A stretch of DNA of 64,000 bases. It comes from Pyrenochaeta sp. MPI-SDFR-AT-0127. Taxonomy: Eukaryota > Ascomycota > Dothideomycetes > Pleosporales > Cucurbitariaceae. Positions 33,685 to 44,973 of the stretch are shown one piece after another. Position numbers and translations under genes: made by a program. The notes below the pieces were generated by a model that ran no database searches, was not told where the DNA came from, and worked only from the letters and a program-made list of their open reading frames with translations. Every line of letters starts with the position of its first letter. Position 1 is the first letter of the stretch. The DNA lies in NCBI GenBank assembly GCA_020747015.1, contig JAGTJM010000030.1, positions 1 through 64,000 on the forward strand, written 5' to 3'.

Positions 33685-34961
33685 TCAGGATAGTAACAGA
33701 TCCTCCTCTCTCTCTTGCCGTAGCCGTCGTTTCCGTCGATGCCAGTTACGACTTGTCCGCATCACAGTTGATTGGCGTGTGGTCCGCGCTGCAGCTGGAG
33801 GCACATCTGGGACTTGAGGAATGGCTGGAGCATCATCGCCTCCTCGTCTGCTCAATTTGAGCGATAGCAGAATGAAGACACCCGCTATCAGAATTGCGAG
33901 TAGCAGCATTATTTTCCTTTTGGTGCTTCGTTTCTGGTATCCAGAAGCTACCTTGAGCTCTTTGTCTGCCTCTTTGACGTCTCTCGACATGTTCTCTACA
34001 TTGTAATCAATACGGTCCAGCATGCTCCCTTGGTCAATGACCATTGTCTGAAGTTCTTGGAAGATGTTGGCTAGCTCGATGATGCCCTGTGCAATGTCCT
34101 CGATTTCTCGTTCGCGCTGCGCAATGAGTGCTTCGTTGGGATCATGGCGCAGTCGCTGTTGCTTTGTTTGCAGAAGCGTGGACTGGGAGAAGGATCGGTC
34201 GGCGTCGGATTCCTGGAGCGCAGGGTCGTTGTATGGGTTCTGTACTGGTGTTGCGGAGCGGAAAGGCGAGGCAAAGCCACCCAGGTCGCGCAGCTCTACG
34301 GTCACTATTAGCAACATGCTTCACGCTCGATGGAAATCTAGTGGCTTACTTTTGAGGTATGCAGCTTGCTTCTTCCGAAACATTGCGCTGACTTCGCCGA
34401 CCCTCGTTGCCAGCGAGATCTTCAGATTCTGCGCCATGATCTCTTCGCCCTGATTGATGTTGCCCTGCTGCTTTGCTTCCCGTACCATCATCTCTATCCT
34501 TTTGATGGCCTGTTGGCACCGCTGAAAGTGCCTGGTGATGCTCTGGGTGAGCTGCTCAATCTCGCGCTCCTCGCGCTTCTTGACGTCTTCATCGTCGAAG
34601 CCCGGCAGCACGTGCTTCTGGTGGAGGTGGTCAAGCTTCCGCGTCTGCTTCGCAATCTCAGCAAGGTGCTCTGTGATCTCGTCCTGCACGTCGAGCCAGC
34701 GCGGCGGCAGCAGGTCCATCTCAATCACAGCATCGCCGTCGTCGTCGAAGGCGCCGCTGGACATGAGCCCCTGGCGCTCGTCGGACAGGCGCCTGCTGTC
34801 GCCAAAGCCATTGGAGCCCGGGCCGCCGTAGCGCGTCTTCTTCTGCGGGTGATGGGAGTAGGACTGGCGGTAGGAGATGAAGCTACACAGCTACGTCAGC
34901 GAGACTGGCCAGGGTGTTCTCGAGCGGGTGCGGCGTACAGGTTCGTTCGGTCCCGCCACAT
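33685..34961 (-). CDS. TLG2: Syntaxin Tlg2/syntaxin-16 (t-SNARE)
   Basis: Qa-SNARE of the trans-Golgi network and endosomes, acting in retrograde endosome-to-Golgi fusion. Exons on the minus strand are 34939-34961, 34350-34882 and 33685-34295, giving 388 residues. The 23-nt first exon provides MWRDRTNL, the conserved Tlg2 N-terminal peptide known to bind the SM protein Vps45, and joins to FISYRQSY. An Habc-type helical domain follows (WLDVQDEITEHLAEIAKQTR). The SNARE helix runs from IAQREREIEDIAQGIIELAN through MVIDQGSMLDRIDYNVENMS, with the central-layer Gln. A single membrane anchor (KIMLLLAILIAGVFILLSLK) is followed by an unusually long tail of about 60 residues, basic at its end; yeast Tlg2 also has a lumenal extension. 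Confidence 0.93.
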
Positions 34962-35362
34962 GCTGGGCTGGCGAGCGTCAATGGCGCTATGTCATGATAG
35001 ACGGGCGCTGTGGAGGAGTCGTCGGGCGCGCGCGGCGAGCTGGGGCGGACGGCAGAGTGAATGATGGACCTTTGGGTTGAGCCGCACTCGCTGATGGGAC
35101 GGGCGCCTGGGCCTGTGGCTGCCGCAGCTGAAGCCGCTTTCCCGTTCCGGGCGTCGCTAGATGCCCCCTTCTCAAAGGCGAGGCGCCGCTAAATGCCATC
35201 TGACAGCCCGCTCCTCAGCTGCGAAGACACCTACTAGTCGTCTCACCGCACCACGCCTCGCTCCACTATATATCGCACGCTGCCTGCCCTCGTCTGCCCG
35301 TAGCGCTCCAGCATCCTCTCACCTGCCCTCTCCCCTCCCTTCGACACCGCACAACAGCAATC
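34962..35362. promoter_or_regulatory. Shared divergent promoter, TLG2 / calmodulin
   Basis: 400 bp between two divergent genes. The calmodulin-proximal 45 bp is a pyrimidine-rich leader (CTCACCTGCCCTCTCCCCTC), as expected for a highly expressed fungal gene. No other element was named. Confidence 0.5.
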
Positions 35363-36340
35363 ATGGTGTGTGAGCCCCGCGCCGCCCTCCCGTTCCCCTG
35401 CCAAAACATACCCCGCCCTGGAAAACATCGCGATATCTCACCCACGCATTGGTGCGCTCCACTGACAGCGCCTCACAGGCTGATTCCCTCACCGAGGAGC
35501 AAGTCTCCGAGTTCAAGGAGGCCTTTTCTCTGTTTGTAAGCCTCCTCGTTCCCCTGCACTGTATTGCTGCCTAGTCGCTTGCGGCCCTCTGCTCTGCTCC
35601 AAACAACAACAAGTCGCTGACGAAAATCTGGGGACCAGGACAAAGACGGCGATGGTTAGTACCCTCTCATCACCTTTGCTCGTGCGACGCCTGGCCTCGA
35701 GGCCCGGGACTGAGCTCTTGCCGTAAAGGCGGCACCTGTCCAGCTGAGGTCAAGGCTTGCCGCTGGAGTGCCCCTCAGTCCCACTGGGCAGCCGCGTCAC
35801 CACAGCCTTTCGACGAGAGACACATGTCACTGACAATGCCACGCCACAGGCCAGATCACCACCAAGGAATTGGGCACCGTCATGCGCTCCCTGGGCCAGA
35901 ACCCAAGCGAGTCGGAGCTGCAGGACATGATCAACGAGGTTGACGCTGACAACAATGGCACCATTGACTTCCCTGGTACCACTTTCCTTACACCTGAAAC
36001 CCTCCTAGAATGGCAAGCTAACTAGACCTAGAGTTCCTTACCATGATGGCCCGCAAAATGAAGGACACCGACTCCGAGGAGGAAATCCGAGAAGCCTTCA
36101 AGGTCTTCGACCGTGATAACAATGGCTTCATCTCTGCCGCCGAGCTGCGCCACGTCATGACCTCCATTGGCGAGAAATTGACCGACGACGAGGTTGACGA
36201 GATGATCCGGGAGGCTGACCAGGACGGTGATGGCCGAATTGATTGTAATATTCTCCTTTGCCCTGGTTTTGCTTGGCAGCGTGGATGACGCTAACATCTC
36301 TACAGACAACGAGTTCGTCCAGCTAATGATGCAGAAGTAA
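35363..36340 (+). CDS. CMD1: Calmodulin
   Basis: Calcium sensor that activates calcineurin, CaM kinases and cytoskeletal partners. Exons are 35363-35365 (ATG alone), 35479-35535, 35639-35654 (16 nt), 35850-35975, 36032-36244 and 36306-36340, giving exactly 149 residues, the canonical length. All four EF-hand loops are intact: DKDGDGQITTKE, DADNNGTIDFPE, DRDNNGFISAAE and DQDGDGRIDYNE. The protein starts ADSLTEEQVSEFKEAFSLF and ends VQLMMQK. The first intron directly follows the start codon. This locus is widely used as a phylogenetic marker in fungi, so the window's species could be placed from these introns. Confidence 0.98.
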
Positions 36341-36996
36341 GGTTCAGGTTTTGGTTCTTGGATGGTTATGCATATCATGATGATAGCACGGCTAGGACTT
36401 GACTGCAATGACTAACAGAGCGGTTTATGATTTCTTGGTGGGCTCGGTAGACTGCTTGCAATCCTGCCAGCATCTCCGGGAGACGGCTTTATATCCTCAA
36501 TCCAAATACCCTGTGCCTGAATCTTCTTTCGTATGCATGTGATATCGCTCTCGGCCCGCCTCTCTTTCCGAAAAGGCTCCATTAGCCACACATGATCTAC
36601 ATGATTGTCAACAGCTCGGGGCGAATGCACATGCGGGGTGCTATGGCTGTGCGAATGATAAGCTTTCTGCTAGCTCGTCGCTTCAGTTGCCCTTCCCCAT
36701 ATGCAGCCCTATGTATTAGCAGCAAAGAATAACATGATCTGGAACGTAGACATGGTGACAGGTGCTCGAGCCGGTTATGTGAATGCCAGACTAATTTCCA
36801 TCTTATTGATACATGCAATTCGTAATCCGCCGAAAGGCGTTGCTATCGTACATGTCCTGAAGTCCCATTCTGAACGTCACAAACCAAAACGCCTTGCTAC
36901 CCACAACCCCTGATTGTCAAAGGCGACTACCACCCTCAAAATGATTGAGTCATAACGAGGCCAGAAGAATCGTGCAATTGGACTACGCTCTCGGTC
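36341..36996. other. Convergent 3' flanks of calmodulin and INO80F gene
   Basis: 656 bp, no gene or repeat recognised; presumably both 3' untranslated regions. Confidence 0.4.
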
Positions 36997-37848
36997 CTAC
37001 TGATTCACAGCCGTGAAGCTCGCATCCGTCATCTCCGTGTCTCCGTTCTGCGGCGCAGTTTCAGTGGTCGGCGGAGGCTGCTGAGCCCCAGAATATGCTC
37101 GTCGTCGACCAACATCGCCATCGCTCTCGGCAGGCGTGGGCCGCTGCTCATCGTAGGCCGGATCGAAAAACGCCGTGCGCGTTGGTGGTTGCTGCTGTTG
37201 TTGTTGAAGTGGAGGCAGTGAATGTAGAGGCGGCAGAACGGGAGCGCCGTTGACGCCATGTGGTGATGTCGCTGCCGCACCGATAGTACCGAAATATGAG
37301 TTGGACTGGCGACTCGGATCGGGAGTGCTCTGGGCACTCGATAGGGGGTTCACCTGATGCAGCAGTCCCTCATGACGTACCGTGCTGCCTGGACTCTGGT
37401 GCTGCAAGCCACCAGGTAGTCCACCAACCTGCCCAGCCGGTGGCGGCGTTCCCTTTCTGTTGTGACTTCTCTTGCTCCTAAGCGGCTTGTCTGTCGGAGT
37501 TGGCGGCGGACTACTACTTCGGTCGCTGTCGTCGACATTGTACTCCATGTGTTTGTTCAATTGCTCTAGAAGAAATACACGCTCGAGGCGCATCTTTTGG
37601 ATTCCTCGGTTCAGGCGTGTGATGCGGAGGCGCGTGCCGTCATTGTTCTCCTCGATGTCGTTGATGCGCCGCCGGAGGTCGATGCACTTTCGATAATAGG
37701 CTGTCTCGACGGAGGGCGGTAGATCTTTCTGTGAAAAGGCTCGAGCCGCTGTGGAGCACGTTAGCTTAAGTAGAGATATTGACGTGGTAATAGGCACATG
37801 AGCTTCGTGCAGACAGCAAGTACAGGGTTACGTACGTGGTTGCGGCAT
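36997..37848 (-). CDS. INO80F/TFPT-domain protein (INO80 complex subunit-like)
   Basis: Exons on the minus strand are 37836-37848 (13 nt, MPQP) and 36997-37748, giving 254 residues; the intron has donor GTACGT and branch GCTAACG. Residues about 18-70 carry a conserved helical, strongly charged block (TAYYRKCIDLRRRINDIEEN, then RLRITRLNRGIQKMRLERVF) matching the INO80F-type domain found in fungal and animal INO80 chromatin-remodelling subunits. The rest is disordered and Pro/Gln/Ser-rich, with a run of seven Gln and likely nuclear basic patches (RSKRSHNRKG). Assignment to the INO80 complex follows from the domain; a generic bZIP reading is less likely because no basic region precedes the helix. 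Confidence 0.75.
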
Positions 37849-40079
37849 GTTTGCTGCTCGTGTGGTGTCGCCAGTCACCGGGAACACTTCGAGAGGAGAT
37901 GGAATTCGAAGACGTTGAGAAAAATAGAGACACTTAGATGCAATAGCACTTTGTTAGGATGTGGTTAAAGGGACGCGACGATGTTGGAGCGCTGGGGCTT
38001 GGACCGCTTGGACCGTGCATTCCAGAATACCCTCACTTCTTGGAACAGTGAACCGGTGGGCGACGTTGCATATGCTATCTAATCCCTGCAATCAAGAGAT
38101 CGCACCCTAGAACTTCACTGCTGTTCTGATGGTTACTGCTTTTCTCCAGTCGCTCTACGCCGCCCAAGGGAATCCCCAGTATGTTCGAATGGCGCCCAAA
38201 CATGCGGACGTACCACTAAGCATGTTAATTTCCTGTCTCCTCTCTTCTTTCCCTTGTACTGTTCCTCTATCATTGACGGTGTGCTCCATCTCTTAATCTC
38301 TTGAAACTCATATCGCTATCCTTGCTCCGCTCTGACATAGCTCATCCTGATTTCTTGCACGTTCTGGTCCACGCTATCCACCCAGTCTACCGATAATGTG
38401 GACAAATGTGGATAGCTTTTGATGGCATCAAACCCCATGGAACAAGATACTGTGCATCAAGTCTAATACTAACTAGCAATTTCTCAATCTGAATCTGCCA
38501 TCGTCCCGGTCTTGCCCACATCTGCCAATCTTCGAAACAGAATTCAGGCTTGTCTGTACCGATTTCGCCGATCAATATCAGGATGAAATTCTCGTGGTTT
38601 AGACGGATCTAATGGGCATCTGCAAGAGGTTGTTTCGTGAGACTTCTGGTAGCCCTTAAGTTTAAAAGTCTTCAGACTGCAGCTGCGTTTTCAGAATCAA
38701 TCAAGCACGGCGACTTGCTCAGAGAATTCACAGGCAGCAGTCAGCAGGCTACGAGAATGAAGTGACGAAGTAGCATTCTGGATGGCAACGAACGCGATGT
38801 CCTTCTGTTTCGCACTCGTGCTAGGATCAAGTTATCTGCGAGCCTTGTGAGATAATAGCGATATCATCACATAACAATATTTGCCCAAATATGGCAAACA
38901 GGATTTTGACAATATACGCTCCTGAATCTAGTTTGGATTTGCCAATGCAGCATTGTTCGCCATATACCAGTGCCCATTGCTTCCGAGAAACTCAAAGTAT
39001 AACGTGAGAATAAGCATTGCTATCGGACGCTAACAGCTCGTCCATTGCGGACGAATACCATACGCCGAAGGTGAAAACCCGGCCGGCAAGGAGAGCATTG
39101 CGCACCAGAGTATCCAATCGTTTGTGCTGCGTACAGGATGTTCGCATACCATTCCCAAAATCATGAATAAGCGGGACCGTACTCGCGGAACGTTACCCAA
39201 ACGGGCCACGACACGTGCTGCAGGATCGTCACAAATGGCTTTGCATCTGAGAAGAGCCGTAGAGTTGGATATATAAGGGCCTATTTCTCCATTGCACTTG
39301 TTGTCTTCATGAGATCTCCAAGAGTTTCCAAATTTTTGTCTCGGGTGTGTGTCGTAACCAATTCTCTCTCAAAGACAAGCCGTCACCATTGGCAATAACA
39401 CATCGGTTAAGGCTTCGTACCAATTTCCCGCCAACTGACATTTCCATCGTCATTTATAGGCTTACCTTTGTTCACCCTTCCCTCTTCGATTCAAAGTCTA
39501 TTCTTGGTCTTCTGTCGTCTGTTTCCAAATGCATTGTCATTCGCATATGTCTTATCAACGACCCCGCCATACCGGTGTCCGGCACATGTTCCACAGCTGT
39601 TATTAGCAAGAGTCTTCTGGAGGCCCAGATCCATTGTGTTCTAAAAGGAGAGCCGGGATACCGCGGGCAAGCTTGGTCCCGATGAACGCAATTTGGTTTC
39701 CACCAGTCCCAATGGCGGATGCAATCTGTATCACCAACCCCTCATCATCACCCTCGCCGGCAATTCCCATCGCGGGCAAACGTGCGGGCATACGGCATGT
39801 GGGCATGACTGCAAAGCTTGAAAGCCAACGAGCTCATTGAGCGTCACCGATTGGCCACCGTTGGATACGAGCTGTTGCTTGGCCCCTGTCCCGTTTAGCG
39901 GCTGTGCCCGCCTCTACTCAACGTTCTCCTCATTTCTGGTCCTGCGCAAGTCGAGACATGACTCCTTCCTGCCTCACGTTCACAATCAAGAGATTTAAAC
40001 GAGAGCATTTTTTCGAAATCTCCGCCAGTCCCTCTTCTTCCAGTTTCATGACGCCACCGCCCCCGCACGTTGTGTGACG
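37849..40079. other. Gene-free region upstream of Zn2Cys6 gene
   Basis: 2.2 kb. Only short open frames occur. A TATA-like atatataagg near 39270 and a CACGTG near 39210 suggest a promoter, but the reading frames downstream (39347-39840, either strand) show no family similarity or splice logic. A decayed gene is possible; nothing can be named. Confidence 0.35.
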
Positions 40080-41754
40080 ATGCCAAAGCGATCCACGGGC
40101 TGCTTCGAGTGCAGAAAGGTACGCAAGAACGGCACAGTAGGCTTTACAGAAGACCACAGATTAAGTGAGGCATGTTTAGAGGAAAGTCCGATGCGACGAA
40201 GCCAAACCAGAATGCAACATCTGTCTTCGGCGGGGGACGAAATGTCCTGGCTACAGACCAACGCAGTCTTTCATTCTTCACAAATTTGATGAGCAGACCG
40301 AGAGACCAGCACTGATAAAAGAAGATGAGACACGCTATAAATATGCGAATCAGAGCCCGACGGATTCGGTACATTCCAAGAGCCCTCCGTCGCATGTAGC
40401 TGTTCGCCTGCAGGTGTCAGAGTCCAGACCTGTGGATGAGCCATTACCGAAGCAAGTCAGCTCTGTTGCTGCCGACCGCATTCAACATCTGGGCACGTTC
40501 ATTGCACTCTATTTACCCAGAGCTGACGGGCCAGCGTTGCCTCCTCCCTCAGCATTGATGCTTGGGCTGCCCACCATGCCCGCAAATAGTCAAGTTCTCT
40601 TAGCAGCAGTTGACGCTCTTTCTGCAGCACAGCTGGCTGTGGATAATCGAAACCACCCACTCATCAATCGCTCTAGATCTCTCTATGGAACTGCATTAAG
40701 TCAGATGCTGCAGGCAATTCAAGATCCAGTCGCAGCTCTGAAAGATGAGACATTGCTATCAACCTATCTACTCACGTTGTATGAGGTATGAATCATGCTT
40801 CTTTGTTATAGGCGCTGGGTAACCTTTCATACAGGTATTTGTGGGGGTCACGCAAGGCCATGGCTTCTTCTATCATGTACAGGGACTTTTGCACCTCCTG
40901 AGACAGCGCGGACCATCGTCTTTCCAGAGCAGATTGAGCATGCAGATCTTCCATGCAATACGATATAATTCGGTAAGGCCCACTCCAACTTCCCGTGATT
41001 TTGCTAATTTCATTAGCTGAGCATTGGTTACCACATGCGGAAGGCTTCAATGCTCGACAGCCCGGAGTGGCTCGCGGTAACAGTGAAAGCTGCAAAAGTC
41101 GATCCATACGTGGCTTTGCAGGACATCTGCATCTCCATACCTCGACTACTTGAGCGATCTGACAGATTAAGCAACGGCTGTTCACAAGCTGAGATTGACT
41201 CACTCATAGACGACTCACAAAATGTCGCCAACCGTGCCTTCGAGTGGCTTTCAAACTTCGAGAAGCACGGTCCTCGATACGAAAAAGTCGATGTCGCTTT
41301 TATGGACGGCTTTCTAGACATCTGCGCCAACCGCGTATTCGACCCCGTCTTCGATTTCCACTACTTCGGCGCCGGTATTTGTTACATGATCTACTGGATG
41401 AGTATGCTCATCATGCAGGGCAACACATTCAGGCTATTACGACAATATCGGCAGCTGGAATTGAAGCAACTGATGATGTGGGATCGTCAGCTCGCTGGCT
41501 ATGCGGACTGCATTTGCCGCAGCATACCCTACAATTGCCGTCCTACGAGTGGTTACACAGCAAAATTTGGGTGCTTGACGCCGCTTGTTGTAGCTAGGAA
41601 ATATTATGAAGCGAAGGGGGTAAAGAAAGAGGCTGCGTGGTGTGAGGAAGTTTATATGGGGGCGAGAGTTCCAGGACTGTATCAGTCGCCAGTACCACTC
41701 GAGCCATTGAAGGAGGTGAAGAAAACAGTCAAGGACAGCGATAGGTTCATTTAA
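40080..41754 (+). CDS. Zn2Cys6 fungal transcription factor
   Basis: Exons are 40080-40118, 40180-40785, 40835-40972 and 41017-41754, giving 506 residues; all joins are phase 0. The first join builds the zinc cluster CFECRKRKVRCDEAKPEC-NIC-LRRGTKC, with spacing C-x2-C-x6-C-x6-C-x2-C-x6-C, at the very N-terminus (residues about 8-37), followed by PGYRPTQSF. The remainder matches the helical fungal-specific regulatory region of the type that begins after a short linker (LLSTYLLTLYEVFVGVTQGH, GLLHLLRQRG). It should be a nuclear DNA-binding regulator; targets are unknown. Neighbouring genes do not form an obvious metabolic cluster. In the second half the codon frame ends with a basic tail (EVKKTVKDSDRFI). 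Confidence 0.9.
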
Positions 41755-42395
41755 TGAGACCACCATCACCCGTATTCTGCGATATTTTATCAGTGAAGAA
41801 GATTAGCCCTGATCAGACGTTTGAAGAACGCCCTACAAGGCATCATCATGTCAGATATAACTATGACTGTTTCCAAATTTAGCGACTTTGGGATTCTCCT
41901 TGACTCCACTATATAGAGCAACCCTACTGCTCTTGTTCTTATGACTAATCGCCACTCCCTCATGTAGACTTCGCACAATGACCCACTTTGACTAATTCTG
42001 CAACAGAGAAGGCACACTTGCAAAATCACTTGAAAACCAATGCATACATTCGTTCTATTTGTAGCACTTCCATGCGCCAATCAGCACTGGGGAGTCACGA
42101 CATTGTCGATAGAAGGCTTCTTGTGCTACCGCGTTCAGATCAGGTCACGCGCTGTCACACCCTCCCATATTCGATGTCATACTTTAAAAGTTCGCAATGA
42201 TGCTCAATAGTTGAGTCCCATCAATAAGTCGGGTCAAGTATGTATTTAAAAGGATATCTCCTATGAAATACTTCTTCATAAAAAGGCATACATTAAAACT
42301 TTGCCAGACTATTCATTCTTCTAGAAGTACACTTATTCCAACACGATACTCGATATCAGTAAATTCGCCACCTAGTTTCATCCAAAACACCGACT
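41755..42395. other. Intergenic, nothing recognised
   Basis: 640 bp AT-rich spacer. The final part precedes the small gene at 42396 and includes a TATA-like stretch (gtatttaaaa near 42241). Confidence 0.35.
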
Positions 42396-42737
42396 ATGGG
42401 AAACTACTACATAATTATGTATCCGACCGGACAGTATGGATACACCAACGTTAAGAACCTCGCCATGCAAGCACGTGCACTCAATCAAGCGTATGGCGTA
42501 CCAGGCTGGAATGTTGAGGCAGGCGACGACAGCGTCGACACAGATAATTTTCACAAGCACAAAACAAGTGATGGAGGATTCGAGGAGATCACTGATGGAT
42601 GGGTGACACGTAACAGTAAGTCAACTTTCTTTTCGAAATGATGCATCGCCGAGCTTACCTGCGAAGTGTTCATGGCTCTTGGGCAAGTGAACCTGGACGA
42701 TCAGGGGATCGATACTACTGGAGTAGAGCTGCCTTGA
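42396..42737 (+). CDS. Small orphan protein, 96 residues
   Basis: Not recognised. Exons are 42396-42615 and 42667-42737. The intron has a consensus donor (A|GTAAGT) and acceptor GCGAAG, and the second exon continues the frame as MFMALGQVNLDDQGIDTTGV before a stop, which supports a real spliced gene. The protein is Tyr/Asn/Gly/Asp-rich (MGNYYIIMYPTGQYGYTNVK) with one cluster of charged residues (DNFHKHKTSDGGFEEI). It has no cysteines, signal peptide or membrane segment. It may be a lineage-specific protein. Confidence 0.5.
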
Positions 42738-43079
42738 TAACACCAAAATGTGATGACATTCTGCACCTGCATTATGCATGCCCCACTTATGGGCTTTTCT
42801 GCAAATATTCCTTCAAGACACAGCAAAACACGATTCTCTGAAGCATATGATACATGATTCTTTCACGGCCATTGGCTCGAAACGGTTGCTTTGGAATTTT
42901 CAAAACACCTTCTTGAACGAACGAGAGCTTTTGGTGGCCGTGGGGTCGTGGGGTTGTGTATTCGAGTTCTCTGGAACATGACCTATAGGTATGGTCTGCA
43001 CACAGTCAAGCAACAAGCTTGAACAATAACAATCCTTCAAATCGGCCCATTTGAAGCATCCACCACTCTGTTGACTAAC
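42738..43079. other. Intergenic, nothing recognised
   Basis: 340 bp between the 3' ends of the small gene and the MDR reductase; no feature recognised. Confidence 0.35.
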
Positions 43080-44141
43080 CTATGCCTCAAGTTGCGTGAC
43101 AAGCTTTCCAGTGTTGCCTCCCTTGAACAACAGCGTCCACGTTTTGGGTACATCCTCAAATTTCGTTGGAACCACCGTCTCCGTCTCAGGCCCAATCTGG
43201 ACCTTCCCCTCCTTGACATTTTTAATCAATTCCTGGATCCAAGGCCCTGCCTTTCCGCTTTCAATGGCGTCCGTGACGATAAAACCCTTAACTTCAATGC
43301 GGTTTACGATAATCTCGAACCAATTCTTGATACCACTCTCACCCATGCTGTTGTACGTAGAGACAGCACCACATGCAGCGATTCTACCAAAAGGCTTCAC
43401 GCGAGTGAGCATAAGGTCCAGAATATCACCACCTACATTGTCAAAGTAGACTTCCACGAAACCCTCTGTGGCTTTTTTGAGGTCTTCTACAAAGGACGCG
43501 GATTTGTAGTCGACACATATGTCCGCACCCAGACTCTCAACCCATCGACACTTCTTGTCGCCGCCCGCAATGCCAATGATACGCTTGCAGCCGACAATGT
43601 GCTTGGCGATTTGGACAACCATACTGCCAGTGGCTCCCGCAGCTCCGGAGACAACGACTGTGTCATCGGCCGTAGCCCGAGCAACATCCACTAGACCATT
43701 ATAAGCAGTCAGACCTGGACCACCGAGCGCACCAATGAAGTGCGTAGGCCGAATTCCTGCCTTTTCATCTGCTTGAATAGGCCTCACCTCTTTCGCGCCC
43801 ACAACTGCATACTCTGTCCATCCTAGACTCCCCATGACAAGCTGCCCTTTCTTCAAGCTTTCCACATTCGACTCAACGACCTCTGCGATTGCAAACGCAC
43901 GCATCACTTCACCCTTGGTGACAGGAGCAGTATAAAGGCGTTCAGGGTCCATGTCGGCTTGGATCCATCCTCGCTGCGCTGGGTCATTGGAGAAGTAGAG
44001 AGTTTTGACGAGGGCTTGGTCAGAGCCGAGTGCAGGTAGAGTCGTTGTCTCGAGGGAAAAGGTGGCATTCTGGCCTTCCAACACGGGGTCAGATTTGGGG
44101 GGGTTGGACAGGATCCACTGGCGAGTCTTCTGGCCTGACAT
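43080..44141 (-). CDS. NADP-dependent MDR oxidoreductase (prostaglandin/alkenal reductase-like)
   Basis: Zinc-free medium-chain dehydrogenase/reductase of the leukotriene B4 12-hydroxydehydrogenase / alkenal double-bond reductase group, which reduces enones using NADPH. Single exon, 353 residues from ATG 44141 (MSGQKTRQW). Visible blocks are LYFSNDPAQRGWI near the N-terminus, GALGGPGLTAYNGL, the cofactor motif VVVSGAAGATGSMVVQIAKH, GIAGGDKKCRWVESLGAD, VYFDNVGGDILDLML and GRIAACGAVSTYN. The zinc-binding residues of alcohol dehydrogenases are absent, as expected for this branch. The frame is open for 67 more codons upstream to 44342, but that extension is not part of the family and I choose the internal start. 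Substrate unknown. Confidence 0.9.
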   Translation of the reverse strand: MSGQKTRQWILSNPPKSDPVLEGQNATFSLETTTLPALGSDQALVKTLYFSNDPAQRGWIQADMDPERLYTAPVTKGEVMRAFAIAEVVESNVESLKKGQLVMGSLGWTEYAVVGAKEVRPIQADEKAGIRPTHFIGALGGPGLTAYNGLVDVARATADDTVVVSGAAGATGSMVVQIAKHIVGCKRIIGIAGGDKKCRWVESLGADICVDYKSASFVEDLKKATEGFVEVYFDNVGGDILDLMLTRVKPFGRIAACGAVSTYNSMGESGIKNWFEIIVNRIEVKGFIVTDAIESGKAGPWIQELIKNVKEGKVQIGPETETVVPTKFEDVPKTWTLLFKGGNTGKLVTQLEA

Positions 44142-44973
44142 TGCGGCGGTGTTTAACGTTTGGGTAAGGGTTAGACGAAATTGCTCTACAATTGTGCGCG
44201 TGGTTAGTGGCTGAGCTTTCCTGAGCTTTGCCAGGGAACGGCAGCGATATACCTTTTCCAATACTGCTAGAGAAGGATTTGATTTCAAAGCAACTGGAAG
44301 CTTGGAACACAATATTTCGATGTCGACCCCGAGACTTGACAACAGCTCACAGTTCGCGGCAACCTCGGCTTCTTACCAGAACCACTTCAACTACAATCTG
44401 GGCACTATATGCGGGTCGCTAATTGAGTCAATCAAAGCGACGCTTTCTGCCCCCTTCGTCAAAGATCAATCAAAATCAATCCTTAAGGCACGAATGTCTA
44501 CTGTGGGGGTGATTCGTGTAGACGATGCAGTTACGGATTGCGATGTTCAACAAGGCAGTCCCACTGAGGACCTTACACATCACGCTCAATTGCATGTCAT
44601 GGGTCGAGCCGCTATGCGACTCCAACACTGACAAGGCGGGATCGAATCGAGCTCGTAGCCGAGATCGTTGATGGGACAATTATTGACGGGAACAGAATGA
44701 GGGGTAGCTTTGCTCGACTTCACATCTCATGGCGGGGCACAGTGTCCTGACTCGTGCGTCCACAACCGAAAGGAGTCTACGAAAGGGGTCTGAAGAGTCG
44801 CAGAGAATGACGTCAGGCCACCATAACGACTTCGGTATACACTTCATAGAACAGCAATATCCTCTTCTCAGACTTTTGCACGACTGCTCTGGCTAGACAA
44901 GGCCGACTGAGGCCGACTGCCCACCTTGATGTAGTTGTTGTATACCTGATCCGCAAATGCTACTCCTCGCACT
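44142..44973. other. Intergenic between MDR reductase and SRP72
   Basis: 830 bp; includes the MDR promoter and an in-frame 5' extension of that gene. No other gene seen. Confidence 0.35.

Noticed and set aside
39603..39840. Overlapping frames on both strands with regular-looking Gly/Ala/Ile sequence
   Set aside because: The minus frame looks protein-like for about 50 residues but lacks a continuing exon or recognisable family; possibly a decayed gene, not enough to annotate.
44142..44342. 67-codon in-frame extension of the MDR reductase
   Set aside because: Outside the conserved family start; a mitochondrial leader reading is weak because it contains several acidic residues, so the internal ATG was used.
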